63,292 bases of DNA, from contig CACWUS010000006.1 of NCBI GenBank assembly GCA_902764145.1, forward strand, positions 1 through 63,292. The letters are read 5' to 3'. The position numbers and the translations under genes were made by a program. Shown here in pieces: positions 42,785-49,871 of the stretch; the first letter of the stretch is position 1; each line of letters opens with the position of its first letter. The notes below the pieces were generated by a model. That model did no database searches and had not been told where the DNA came from. It saw only the letters and a list, made by a program, of their open reading frames with translations. This DNA is from an uncultured Erysipelotrichaceae bacterium. GTDB taxonomy: Bacteria > Bacillota_I > Bacilli_A > RF39 > UBA660.

Positions 42785-43633
42785 TTATTCTTTTACTTCA
42801 TAATTGAATTTATTTACATTATAATTTTCTTTTATGGATTCTTCTATTAATAATTTACTATCATTATCAATTGGTTTATTAAATGTTAGTGTCATTATAT
42901 TATCTTTATAATTATAATTTACTAATTTAATATTATCTGTTAAATAACTATTTAATTTATTTTGTGCATTAATACTACTTTTTAATTCTTTGATAATTAT
43001 TTCTACTTTATTTGTTTTATCATTACTAATTTTTGTAACAGGAACATAATAATTTAAACCATCTATATTCTTACTAAAAACTATTGTAACTTTGTTTAAA
43101 TTAAACAAATTAGTTATATCATATTCTTTATTAATACCATAACTTCTTGTTAATGGATAATCATAATTATCTAATTTCTCTCCATCAACACTTATATAAA
43201 TATTATTAATACCATTTACTTCTGTAAGACTATATACAATTGCCTCTATCATTTTTTCTTCTATATATTTATTAACCATCTTTATTTCTTTACTAAAATC
43301 TATATAAAGATTATCTTTATCAATTTTCAAAGAATTTATTTTAGTATTTTTAGGAATTAATGGTTTAAAATCACTTAATTCTTCACTACCATTTGTTAAT
43401 ATATCTATTTTATTTCTTATTAAATCTTCAATACTATTTTCATCATAATAAGAAATAACTTTTGATACATAATTATCATTATCTAGTAAATATACAATAC
43501 TTTCTTTTTTATTTTTATTAATATTTGTAGTTATATTAATATTTTTATGGCTAGGAAGAAAATAAAACATTGATAATAATACTAAACATATTGTTGATAC
43601 AGCAATTTTATTTAAAGCAAATTTTTTAATCAT
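42785..43633 (-). CDS. gerM: GerM-like protein (two GerMN domains), sporulation/germination
   Basis: 282 residues. N-terminal membrane helix (IAVSTICLVLLSMFYFLP) then two GerMN domains: about residues 45-165 (KESIVYLLDNDNYV ... LYIDFSKEI ... EAIVYSLTEVNGINNIYISVDG) and 175-280 (KVTIVFSKNIDGLNYYVPVTK ... MTLTFNKPI). B. subtilis GerM acts in the engulfment complex and germination. Neighbouring GerE-like and SpoIIIAH genes make a sporulation role likely. Confidence 0.75.
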   Translation of the reverse strand: MIKKFALNKIAVSTICLVLLSMFYFLPSHKNINITTNINKNKKESIVYLLDNDNYVSKVISYYDENSIEDLIRNKIDILTNGSEELSDFKPLIPKNTKINSLKIDKDNLYIDFSKEIKMVNKYIEEKMIEAIVYSLTEVNGINNIYISVDGEKLDNYDYPLTRSYGINKEYDITNLFNLNKVTIVFSKNIDGLNYYVPVTKISNDKTNKVEIIIKELKSSINAQNKLNSYLTDNIKLVNYNYKDNIMTLTFNKPIDNDSKLLIEESIKENYNVNKFNYEVKE

Positions 43634-43680
43634 ACTAATAATATGAATAAACTATAATAAAAATGACTAATTAGTCATTC

Positions 43681-43887
43681 TTATAATTTAATTTCACCTA
43701 ACTTTAAGAGTTCAATAACAGCTCCTGCTCTTCCTTTACAACCTAATTTTTGCATTGCATTTGAAACATGGTTTCTAACTGTTTTTTCACTAATATTAAG
43801 TTCTTCTGCTATTTCTTTTGTAGTTTTATTTTTTATAAGAAGCATAAACACATCTTTTTCTCTCTTAGTCAATATATTTTCTGTCAT
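43681..43887 (-). CDS. gerE: GerE-like LuxR-type helix-turn-helix regulator
   Basis: 68 residues from the ATG at 43885-43887 (AGAGGTG). It consists only of a LuxR/GerE DNA-binding domain: LTKREKDVFMLLIKNKTTKEIAEELNISEKTVRNHVSNAMQKLGC. Size and layout equal B. subtilis GerE (74 residues), the last mother-cell regulator in sporulation. It lies between SpoIIIAH and GerM-like genes. Confidence 0.82.
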   Translation of the reverse strand: MTENILTKREKDVFMLLIKNKTTKEIAEELNISEKTVRNHVSNAMQKLGCKGRAGAVIELLKLGEIKL

Positions 43888-43938
43888 AAGCACCTCTTTT
43901 ATCTATATTAATTTATGACAATCTGACAAAATATGTTA

Positions 43939-44424
43939 CTAAGATTCAAATTTAATTGTTATATTTTTTTCTGTATCAAATTCATCTTGAATTGATCTTA
44001 TTAAATCATTGGCTAAAGTATTATTATGTTCTTTAGCAGAAATAGTAACTACAATATTATCATTATTTATTTCTATAAATGAATTAATATTAAACTCATT
44101 TTGTAATTTACTTTCTAAATATGTTTCCTTACCTTTAGCAAGATTTAATAATTGTAATTCTTCAAAGGCACTATTTTTATCATCAGCATTATCAGAAGAA
44201 ATAATTTTTTCTTGTAATTCAGACATAACACTACTTATCTTCTCATCTCTTTCAACTCTCAAAGCCACAAGTTTATTATTGTCACTTACATTAACATCTA
44301 CATTTTTAGAAACGCTTTGTACTTCACTCTTATTAAATATATCACTAGGTAGTGTTATATAATATACTCCTAATATTAATATAAGAGAAAATAAAGTCAA
44401 AAACCATAAATTTTGTTTGTTCAT
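43939..44424 (-). CDS. spoIIIAH: Stage III sporulation protein AH
   Basis: 161 residues. N-terminal membrane helix (NLWFLTLFSLILILGVYYIT) followed by the SpoIIIAH ring-building domain (LRVERDEKISSVMSELQEKIIS ... YLESKLQNEFNINSFIEINNDNIVVTISAKEHN). Charge and length fit. SpoIIIAH bridges the two membranes around the forespore with SpoIIQ. The rest of the spoIIIA operon is not adjacent; the gene stands with gerE and gerM. Confidence 0.78.
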   Translation of the reverse strand: MNKQNLWFLTLFSLILILGVYYITLPSDIFNKSEVQSVSKNVDVNVSDNNKLVALRVERDEKISSVMSELQEKIISSDNADDKNSAFEELQLLNLAKGKETYLESKLQNEFNINSFIEINNDNIVVTISAKEHNNTLANDLIRSIQDEFDTEKNITIKFES

Positions 44425-44470
44425 GATTCACCTCATTATATTATATTAACTGTTTCTTTTTTTATGCATA

Positions 44471-44491
44471 AAAAAAGGAGTATTCACTCCT
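44471..44491 (-). terminator. Terminator of the HPt-REC gene
   Basis: AGGAGT/ACTCCT hairpin with seven T on the minus strand, at the stop codon. Confidence 0.8.
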
Positions 44492-45611
44492 AAAAATATG
44501 CTGCTAAGCATTTTTCAACCACTCTTTGAACATCTCTTTCATTAAATGGTTTTGCTAATATATCTATTATCGGATAATTATTTACCCTATCAATTGATTC
44601 TAAATCTTCTACACCACTTATTACAGCAACTGGCATTCTAACAAAATATCCTTTTTGTTTAAAGTCTTCTAAAACTTGATATCCATCTACATTAGGCATA
44701 TTCAAGTCAAGCAAACATGCTTTAATTTTTTTCCTAAATTCATCATCTTGACATAATTCAATTGCTTTAGCACCGTCATTTGCTATTACTACATCATATC
44801 TAGCATTAAATATTTTCTTAACAAAATTAGCTACTAAATTTGAATCATCTACTACTAATATTGTTCCTTCCTTAGGTGCTAGATTTGTTGGCATTTGATG
44901 AGTTGCTTGTTGCTGTTGTTGATATAATGCTTGACTCATAGGATCCATACCACCTTGCATCTGTGGTTGTGCTGCAACTTGTGGTTGAACTGGAGTATAT
45001 AATGGAGGTGCTACAACATTTGCAGAAGGTTGTACAGGCTCTGTTATCATTTGTCCTGTCATTAAATCATATACTTGATTTACTTGACCAGTTGGAGCCA
45101 TAGGTGTTTGAACTGGTTGTACAGAAGCCACTGGCTGTGCTTGCATAACAGGTTGTGGTGTTTGAACAACTTGTTGTGGTTCTTGTACAGGTGCAGTCTG
45201 AGCTTGCACAGTTTCTTGAGGGCTAGCTGCAGGTGTTCCAAAACCTTCAACTGTTCTTCCTAAATATGAACATGCAATATTTACCATGTTTGTTACTTGA
45301 GCAATAACATTTGGATGATTTGCTTCAACTCCAGCAGTATCCCCTGCTTTACTTTTCATTTCAGAATCGTAAGCAAGATCTCCCAATTGTAAGAAACCTA
45401 AATACCTTGCATCACTTTTAAGAGCATGAACTTCGATAGCATAATTTGGCATATCATTTTCTTCTTTATATTTTTCTAATTTTGCAACTTTTTCATTAAC
45501 CAAATCAAGAAAATCATTTAAAGTTTCATCATACATTTCCATGTCACCAAGAAGTTCTAAACTTGCTTGAACATTAACTCCATTGTTTATTAAAATATTA
45601 ACATCTTTCAT
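44490..45611 (-). CDS. HPt-receiver fusion with Gln/Pro-rich linker
   Basis: 373 residues. The N-terminal histidine phosphotransfer domain has the phospho-accepting H62 in EVHALKSDARYLGF. A ~120-residue linker rich in Pro, Gln, Val and Ala (QALYQQQQQATHQ) separates it from a C-terminal receiver domain: VVDDSNLV, LLDLNMPNVDGY (D302), VAVISG and LAKPF. It carries no DNA-binding or catalytic output, so it can relay phosphate between a kinase and another partner. It may belong to a sporulation phosphorelay near SpoIIIAH. Confidence 0.85.
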   Translation of the reverse strand: MKDVNILINNGVNVQASLELLGDMEMYDETLNDFLDLVNEKVAKLEKYKEENDMPNYAIEVHALKSDARYLGFLQLGDLAYDSEMKSKAGDTAGVEANHPNVIAQVTNMVNIACSYLGRTVEGFGTPAASPQETVQAQTAPVQEPQQVVQTPQPVMQAQPVASVQPVQTPMAPTGQVNQVYDLMTGQMITEPVQPSANVVAPPLYTPVQPQVAAQPQMQGGMDPMSQALYQQQQQATHQMPTNLAPKEGTILVVDDSNLVANFVKKIFNARYDVVIANDGAKAIELCQDDEFRKKIKACLLDLNMPNVDGYQVLEDFKQKGYFVRMPVAVISGVEDLESIDRVNNYPIIDILAKPFNERDVQRVVEKCLAAYF

Positions 45612-45657
45612 ATTATTATCTCCATTCTAATACTACGCTATTATCATTCTATGAATA

Positions 45658-45686
45658 ATTATAACATACTCTAAAAATGTTGTAAA
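45658..45686 (-). promoter_or_regulatory. Promoter of the HPt-REC gene
   Basis: TTTACA (45681-45686) and TATAAT (45658-45663) with a 17-nt spacer on the minus strand. Confidence 0.75.
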
Positions 45687-45704
45687 TTTAGTTTTAATTT
45701 TTGA

Positions 45705-45732
45705 TTGACTTTGGTATCAAATGTGATACAAT
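45705..45732 (+). promoter_or_regulatory. Promoter with operator palindrome, probably driving a leaderless mRNA
   Basis: TTGACT (45705-45710) and TACAAT (45727-45732), 16-nt spacer. The ATG of the XRE gene is at 45740, 7 nt past the -10 box, so the transcript should begin at or within 1 nt of the start codon. GTATCA-AATG-TGATAC (45714-45729) is a perfect palindrome between the boxes, a natural operator for the XRE protein. Confidence 0.7.
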
Positions 45733-45739
45733 ATAAATT

Positions 45740-46009
45740 ATGAAGAAGATGTATGAATATGTAAATTATATTGAAACGGATAAAACTCCTAGTGAACTTG
45801 AACAAGAATTCATTAATGACTTTATTTCATTTAGAAAGGAAAACAATCTTACTCAAGAATTACTTGCACTATATTCAAAAGTTAATAGAGTTAAAATATC
45901 TAGAATAGAATCTGGTATGCACTCTCCTAGCATTAAGAATTTACTTAATATACTTGGACCATTAGGATATACAATCAAAATAGAAAAAGTAAGAAAAAAT
46001 AAGTATTAA
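45740..46009 (+). CDS. XRE-family regulator, HigA-like
   Basis: 89 residues with an HTH in residues 30-75 (FISFRKENNLTQELLALYSKVNRVKISRIESGMHSPSIKNLLNILGPLGYTIKIEK). The tail GPLGYTIKIEK is typical of stand-alone HigA/antitoxin-type proteins. There is no ribosome site in front of the ATG, in line with a leaderless mRNA, and an operator sits in its promoter. No toxin gene adjoins it: the next gene is convergent RelA/SpoT. Confidence 0.8.
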   Translation: MKKMYEYVNYIETDKTPSELEQEFINDFISFRKENNLTQELLALYSKVNRVKISRIESGMHSPSIKNLLNILGPLGYTIKIEKVRKNKY

Positions 46010-46014
46010 AATAA

Positions 46015-46036
46015 AAGACTGGTTATTTCCAGTCAT
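46015..46036. terminator. Bidirectional terminator between XRE and RSH genes
   Basis: GACTGG/CCAGTC hairpin with A and T runs on both sides between convergent genes. Confidence 0.75.
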
Positions 46037-47456
46037 TTTTATTTTTTGAAATCATCATTTTAGCATAACTAGTTCTTGCTTGTAAGTTTTCTTTTGGACC
46101 AAAAGACATTTCATCTCTTACAACTTTTATTCTATCATTATTATTTAAAACATAATCAAGTCCAACCATTTGATCATTAGCATAAGCATATATAATTGTA
46201 TCGCCAATATCTCTTCCTAGTTTATATGCAAGGTCAATAACTGTTGATCCCTTTGGAAGTTCTATTCTTTCACCATTTGAAATATATACATATACTTTTT
46301 CTGTAAATATTTCATTTTTAACTTGTGAAACAAATAATTCATTATCACTAAACATAGAATTCATTTTTATAAGTGAATCAAAAAATTGATATTTTTCATG
46401 AAGATCTTTTTGCATAGAAATTCTTGCATTTTTACCATATATTTCCCAATAAGCAGGAAGTCCAAATGAAGCTATTTTATCCATATCAAATGTTCTAATC
46501 TGAGTTTGTACAAGTTTGTCATCATTTACCATTAATGTAGTGTGAAGAGACTCATACATATTGGTTTTAGGATTACAAATATAATCTTTAAATTTAGTAT
46601 AAATCGGTTTATATAAACTATGTACAAGTCCTAGTGCAATATAACAATTATCAATTTCATCTACCATTATTTTAAGCGCTAACAAATCGTGAATATTTGA
46701 TAATTTTTGCCCTTCATTAATTCTTTTATAAATACCATATATATTTTTAGTTCTAATCTTTATTTCATTTGGAATATTTTTATTATTTAATATTCTTTTT
46801 ATTCTAAATTCCATTTCCTTTAACATTTCACTATTATCTAGTTCTATTTTCTGCTTTTGATCACTTAGTTTTTTATAAATACTAGGTTTTAAGTATTTTA
46901 AAGAAAGATCTTCAAGTTCACTTTTAATTCTATATGCTCCAATATAATATGCAAGTGGAACAAATATTTCCATTGTTTCAATTGCATTTTCTTTTTGCTT
47001 ATATTCACTTTTAAATTCAAGAGTTCTCATATTATGTAGTCTATCAGCTAATTTAATTATAATAATTCTTACATCATTTGTAATACTAGTAATTATCTTT
47101 CTAGTATTAGCTGCATTTTGCTCATTTTCACTTGAAAAATTCATTTTACTAATCTTAGTTACTCCATCAACTAAATTAGCAACATTGTTATTAAAAAGTC
47201 TTATTAAATCTTCTTTTGTTGTTTTTGTATCTTCTAATGTATCATGCAAAAGTCCAGCACAAATAGTATCAGTATCTGCATGCATATCTGCTAATATATA
47301 TGCAACATTTAATGGATGTGTTATATATTCTTCACCACTTTGTCTATATTGACCTTTATGCATATCTCTTGCATATTCATATGCAAATTTAATTTTTGCA
47401 ATATCTTCTTCTTCATAACCTTTTAATTTAAGAATCAAATCATCAATACTAATCAT
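46023..47456 (-). CDS. Short RelA/SpoT homologue (HD, synthetase, TGS)
   Basis: 477 residues; full Rel proteins have about 730. Domains present: HD hydrolase (HPLNVAYILADMHADTDTICAGLLHDTLEDT, ADRLHNMRTLEF), (p)ppGpp synthetase (NIYGIYKRINEGQKLSNIHDLLALKIMVD, NPKTNMYESLHTTLM), and TGS (VYVYISNGERIELPKGSTVIDLAYKLG). It ends about 35 residues after TGS, so the C-terminal zinc-finger and ACT domains that bind the ribosome are missing. Hydrolase and synthetase residues appear intact. The stringent response may be controlled differently here. Confidence 0.9.
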   Translation of the reverse strand: MISIDDLILKLKGYEEEDIAKIKFAYEYARDMHKGQYRQSGEEYITHPLNVAYILADMHADTDTICAGLLHDTLEDTKTTKEDLIRLFNNNVANLVDGVTKISKMNFSSENEQNAANTRKIITSITNDVRIIIIKLADRLHNMRTLEFKSEYKQKENAIETMEIFVPLAYYIGAYRIKSELEDLSLKYLKPSIYKKLSDQKQKIELDNSEMLKEMEFRIKRILNNKNIPNEIKIRTKNIYGIYKRINEGQKLSNIHDLLALKIMVDEIDNCYIALGLVHSLYKPIYTKFKDYICNPKTNMYESLHTTLMVNDDKLVQTQIRTFDMDKIASFGLPAYWEIYGKNARISMQKDLHEKYQFFDSLIKMNSMFSDNELFVSQVKNEIFTEKVYVYISNGERIELPKGSTVIDLAYKLGRDIGDTIIYAYANDQMVGLDYVLNNNDRIKVVRDEMSFGPKENLQARTSYAKMMISKNKNDWK

Positions 47457-47471
47457 AATAATCCTCCAATC

Positions 47472-47507
47472 AAAAACGTCTTCATGTTAAATCATAAAGA
47501 CGTTTTT
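47472..47507 (-). terminator. Terminator between trpS and the RSH gene
   Basis: AAAAACGTCTTCAT/ATAAAGACGTTTTT stem with T-run on the minus strand. It overlaps the end of the 27-codon ORF. Confidence 0.75.
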
Positions 47508-47575
47508 AAAGGGCGCATGCAAATGAAACTATTTATATGTTTTATAATAATATTTTTATAAATATCTTTTTGCAT
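47492..47575 (-). CDS. Possible 27-residue peptide
   Basis: ATG at 47573-47575 with an ideal ribosome site (AGGAGGG, 7 nt upstream). The peptide is MQKDIYKNIIIKHINSFICMRP.... The stop lies in the loop of the terminator hairpin. Such an arrangement could be a leader peptide or a small protein; no similarity recognised. Confidence 0.35.
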   Translation of the reverse strand: MQKDIYKNIIIKHINSFICMRPLKTSL

Positions 47576-47637
47576 ACAACCCTCCTAAAAAATAAAGAAT
47601 AATAACAATTTACTCTTATTTTGGAGTTTTGTCAATA

Positions 47638-48732
47638 CTAATCTGAATACTTTTTAATTTGTTCATTGCTAAACTTATCATTAGCAAAGTAATCTATTCC
47701 CATTGCATTTTTAACTTCATCTAAAGTTTTATCAGCAAGAGCATTTGCTTTTTTACTTCCTTCTTTTAATATTTCTAATATATATGGTATATTTTTAGAA
47801 AATTCAATTCTTCTTTGCCTTATTGGTTTAATTACTTCTTGAAGTACATCATTTAAGAATTTTTTAATTCTTCCATCTCCTAAACCACCTTTTTTATAAG
47901 CCATTTCTAATTCATCTAGATTTTTATATTCAGGATAATACTTTTCAAAATGCTCATTGGTTGCAAAAGCACGTAAATAAGTAAAAATAACATTTCCTTC
48001 TATTACGCCTGGTTCTTCAATTGCTCTTGGAAATGATGCCATTGAGTTAACTTTCTTTTTAATTGTATTTTCATCATCAGATAAATATATACAATTTCCA
48101 AGTGATTTACTCATTTTAGCATTTCCATCTGTACCAGGAAGTCTATTACATATTTCATTATCTGGAAGTACACTTTTACATTCAACTAACACATCTGTAT
48201 TATATATTCTGTTGAAGCTTCTAACTATTTCTCTTGTTTGTTCAATCATAGGTTCTTGGTCATCACCAACAGGTACTAAATTTGCTTTGAATGCCGTAAT
48301 ATCAGCAGCCTGACTAATTGGATAGTTTACAAATCCTATTGGTACTCCACTTTCTTCATTATTACCAAATCCTCTTAATTTAACTTCTGATTTTACTGTA
48401 GGATTTCTAAGTACTCTTGGAAGTGTTACTAAATTCATATAATATGCTGTTAATTCAGGTAAAGCTCTTATTTCAGATTGTATACAAAATGTAACTTTCT
48501 TCGGATCTAACCCTACTGCTAGATAATCTAACATAACTTCAATTACATTATCCCTAACCTTTTGTGGATTACCAGAGTTATCTGTAAGTGCTTGAGCATC
48601 AGCTATTAGTATAATTAATTCTTTATAATCATTTTTATTTTGTAATTCTACTCTTCTTTTAAGTGATCCAACAAAGTGACCTAAATGTAGTCTACCAGTT
48701 GGTCTATCACCAGTTAATATAATATTTTCCAT
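47638..48732 (-). CDS. trpS: Tryptophanyl-tRNA synthetase
   Basis: 364 residues. Class I signature near the start (GDRPTGRLHLGHFVGSL) and the KMSKS loop (NAKMSKSLGNC) are seen, with VPVGDDQEPMIEQTREI characteristic of TrpRS. It charges tRNA-Trp. Expression is controlled by the T-box upstream. Confidence 0.95.
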   Translation of the reverse strand: MENIILTGDRPTGRLHLGHFVGSLKRRVELQNKNDYKELIILIADAQALTDNSGNPQKVRDNVIEVMLDYLAVGLDPKKVTFCIQSEIRALPELTAYYMNLVTLPRVLRNPTVKSEVKLRGFGNNEESGVPIGFVNYPISQAADITAFKANLVPVGDDQEPMIEQTREIVRSFNRIYNTDVLVECKSVLPDNEICNRLPGTDGNAKMSKSLGNCIYLSDDENTIKKKVNSMASFPRAIEEPGVIEGNVIFTYLRAFATNEHFEKYYPEYKNLDELEMAYKKGGLGDGRIKKFLNDVLQEVIKPIRQRRIEFSKNIPYILEILKEGSKKANALADKTLDEVKNAMGIDYFANDKFSNEQIKKYSD

Positions 48733-48811
48733 TTAATATTTCTCCTTCTTTTTTACTATTCTTAATTATATTTGATTTACGCCATCGTTTCATATTTTCA
48801 CCTCTATCTAA

Positions 48812-49078
48812 TAAAAAAATCTTATCCATGAATTGGATAAGATTATATTATTCTTATTTTGCCACCTATTTCATATACCATCATATATGTCCTATTATAA
48901 CGTTTAGGCTTACGTATTTCCATACTTTATTCAGGAAATCTCTCATTGGTCCATTCACTATCATAAAACATAAAATATTTCACCAAACTATTTCTCTCTA
49001 TAATGTTCTATTTGATAACTACTACTCCAAATCAACAATTTATGCATTAATAATACCACATTTTTAGAAAAAATCAAG
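48812..49078 (-). promoter_or_regulatory. T-box riboswitch and promoter of trpS
   Basis: A promoter (TTGATT, 17 nt, TATTAT) lies near 49050-49078. The leader contains a T-box-like GAAATAGGTGGCAAA segment, a TGG codon in GAATGGACC as likely Trp specifier, and the terminator TCTTATCCAA/TTGGATAAGA followed by seven T. The gap holds no gene. Confidence 0.8.
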
Positions 49079-49083
49079 TATTA

Positions 49084-49827
49084 TTAATTTTCTTCTATTA
49101 GCTTAGCATGTAGAACTACTCTTTTACCTTTTGTTCCAATGCAACTAGATAAAGTTAATATTTTATCATTTCCACTAACATCTACTTTGTAATTATATAT
49201 TGATCTTGATTTGATCTTTTTTACAAATTTATCAAATTCTTTATTGTTTTTAAACTTAGTATTAATATAATAATCTTCAGAATCTATAGAATAAATTGAA
49301 AATACTTGATAAGAATATTCGCCATTTTCAGTTACTAAATTTACTATGTTATTCTTTTTATTCTTATACCATTTCTTATTAAGTATTGTTTTTAATGTTC
49401 CAAACATACTTCCATTTTTCATATTATGTCCATATATAACAATATTTTTATCACTTTCATCAAATTTATTATGATAGTCTGCAAATACCCATCCTGCTAC
49501 ATTCCACTTTTTATTGAAATTATGATGTAAATAATAATCATTATCTTTTCCTTTTACAACAACATAATCTATCTTTGTATTATTTACTTTAATATATGCA
49601 ACTGTATCACTATTTTTCTTTTTTAAAGATTCAAAATCTATATTAAATTTATTATTACTTTCTTCATCGTCTTCCATAATAACTAGTTCATCTATTTCAC
49701 TTTTTAAAGTACTATTATCATTTAAACTTTTATTCCATATAAATACTTTATAGAAGTAATATACTACTCCAACAAAGCATATAACAATAAATAATAATAT
49801 TAATATTTTTTTAATTTTATTCTTCAT
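49084..49827 (-). CDS. srtB: Class B sortase
   Basis: 247 residues. N-terminal membrane helix (KILILLFIVICFVGVVYYFY), then the sortase B fold. Catalytic residues: His in IVIYGHNMKNGSMFG, Cys in ILTLSSCIG and Arg in KGKRVVLHAKL. It attaches proteins with NPXTG-type motifs to the cell wall. The two adhesins at 49872 and 55227 end in NPKTG and are its probable substrates. Confidence 0.88.
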   Translation of the reverse strand: MKNKIKKILILLFIVICFVGVVYYFYKVFIWNKSLNDNSTLKSEIDELVIMEDDEESNNKFNIDFESLKKKNSDTVAYIKVNNTKIDYVVVKGKDNDYYLHHNFNKKWNVAGWVFADYHNKFDESDKNIVIYGHNMKNGSMFGTLKTILNKKWYKNKKNNIVNLVTENGEYSYQVFSIYSIDSEDYYINTKFKNNKEFDKFVKKIKSRSIYNYKVDVSGNDKILTLSSCIGTKGKRVVLHAKLIEEN

Positions 49828-49846
49828 ATATTACTCCTATAAAATA

Positions 49847-49871
49847 AAAGACTAGCTTGTGCTAGTCTTTA
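49847..49871 (-). terminator. Terminator of the upstream adhesin gene
   Basis: AAGACTAGC/GCTAGTCTT hairpin with T-run on the minus strand, between the adhesin stop and the sortase start. Confidence 0.82.

Noticed and set aside
45740-46009. HigBA-type toxin-antitoxin pair
   Set aside because: Only the HigA-like half is present. The next gene is a convergent RSH protein and no small toxin ORF is seen beside it.
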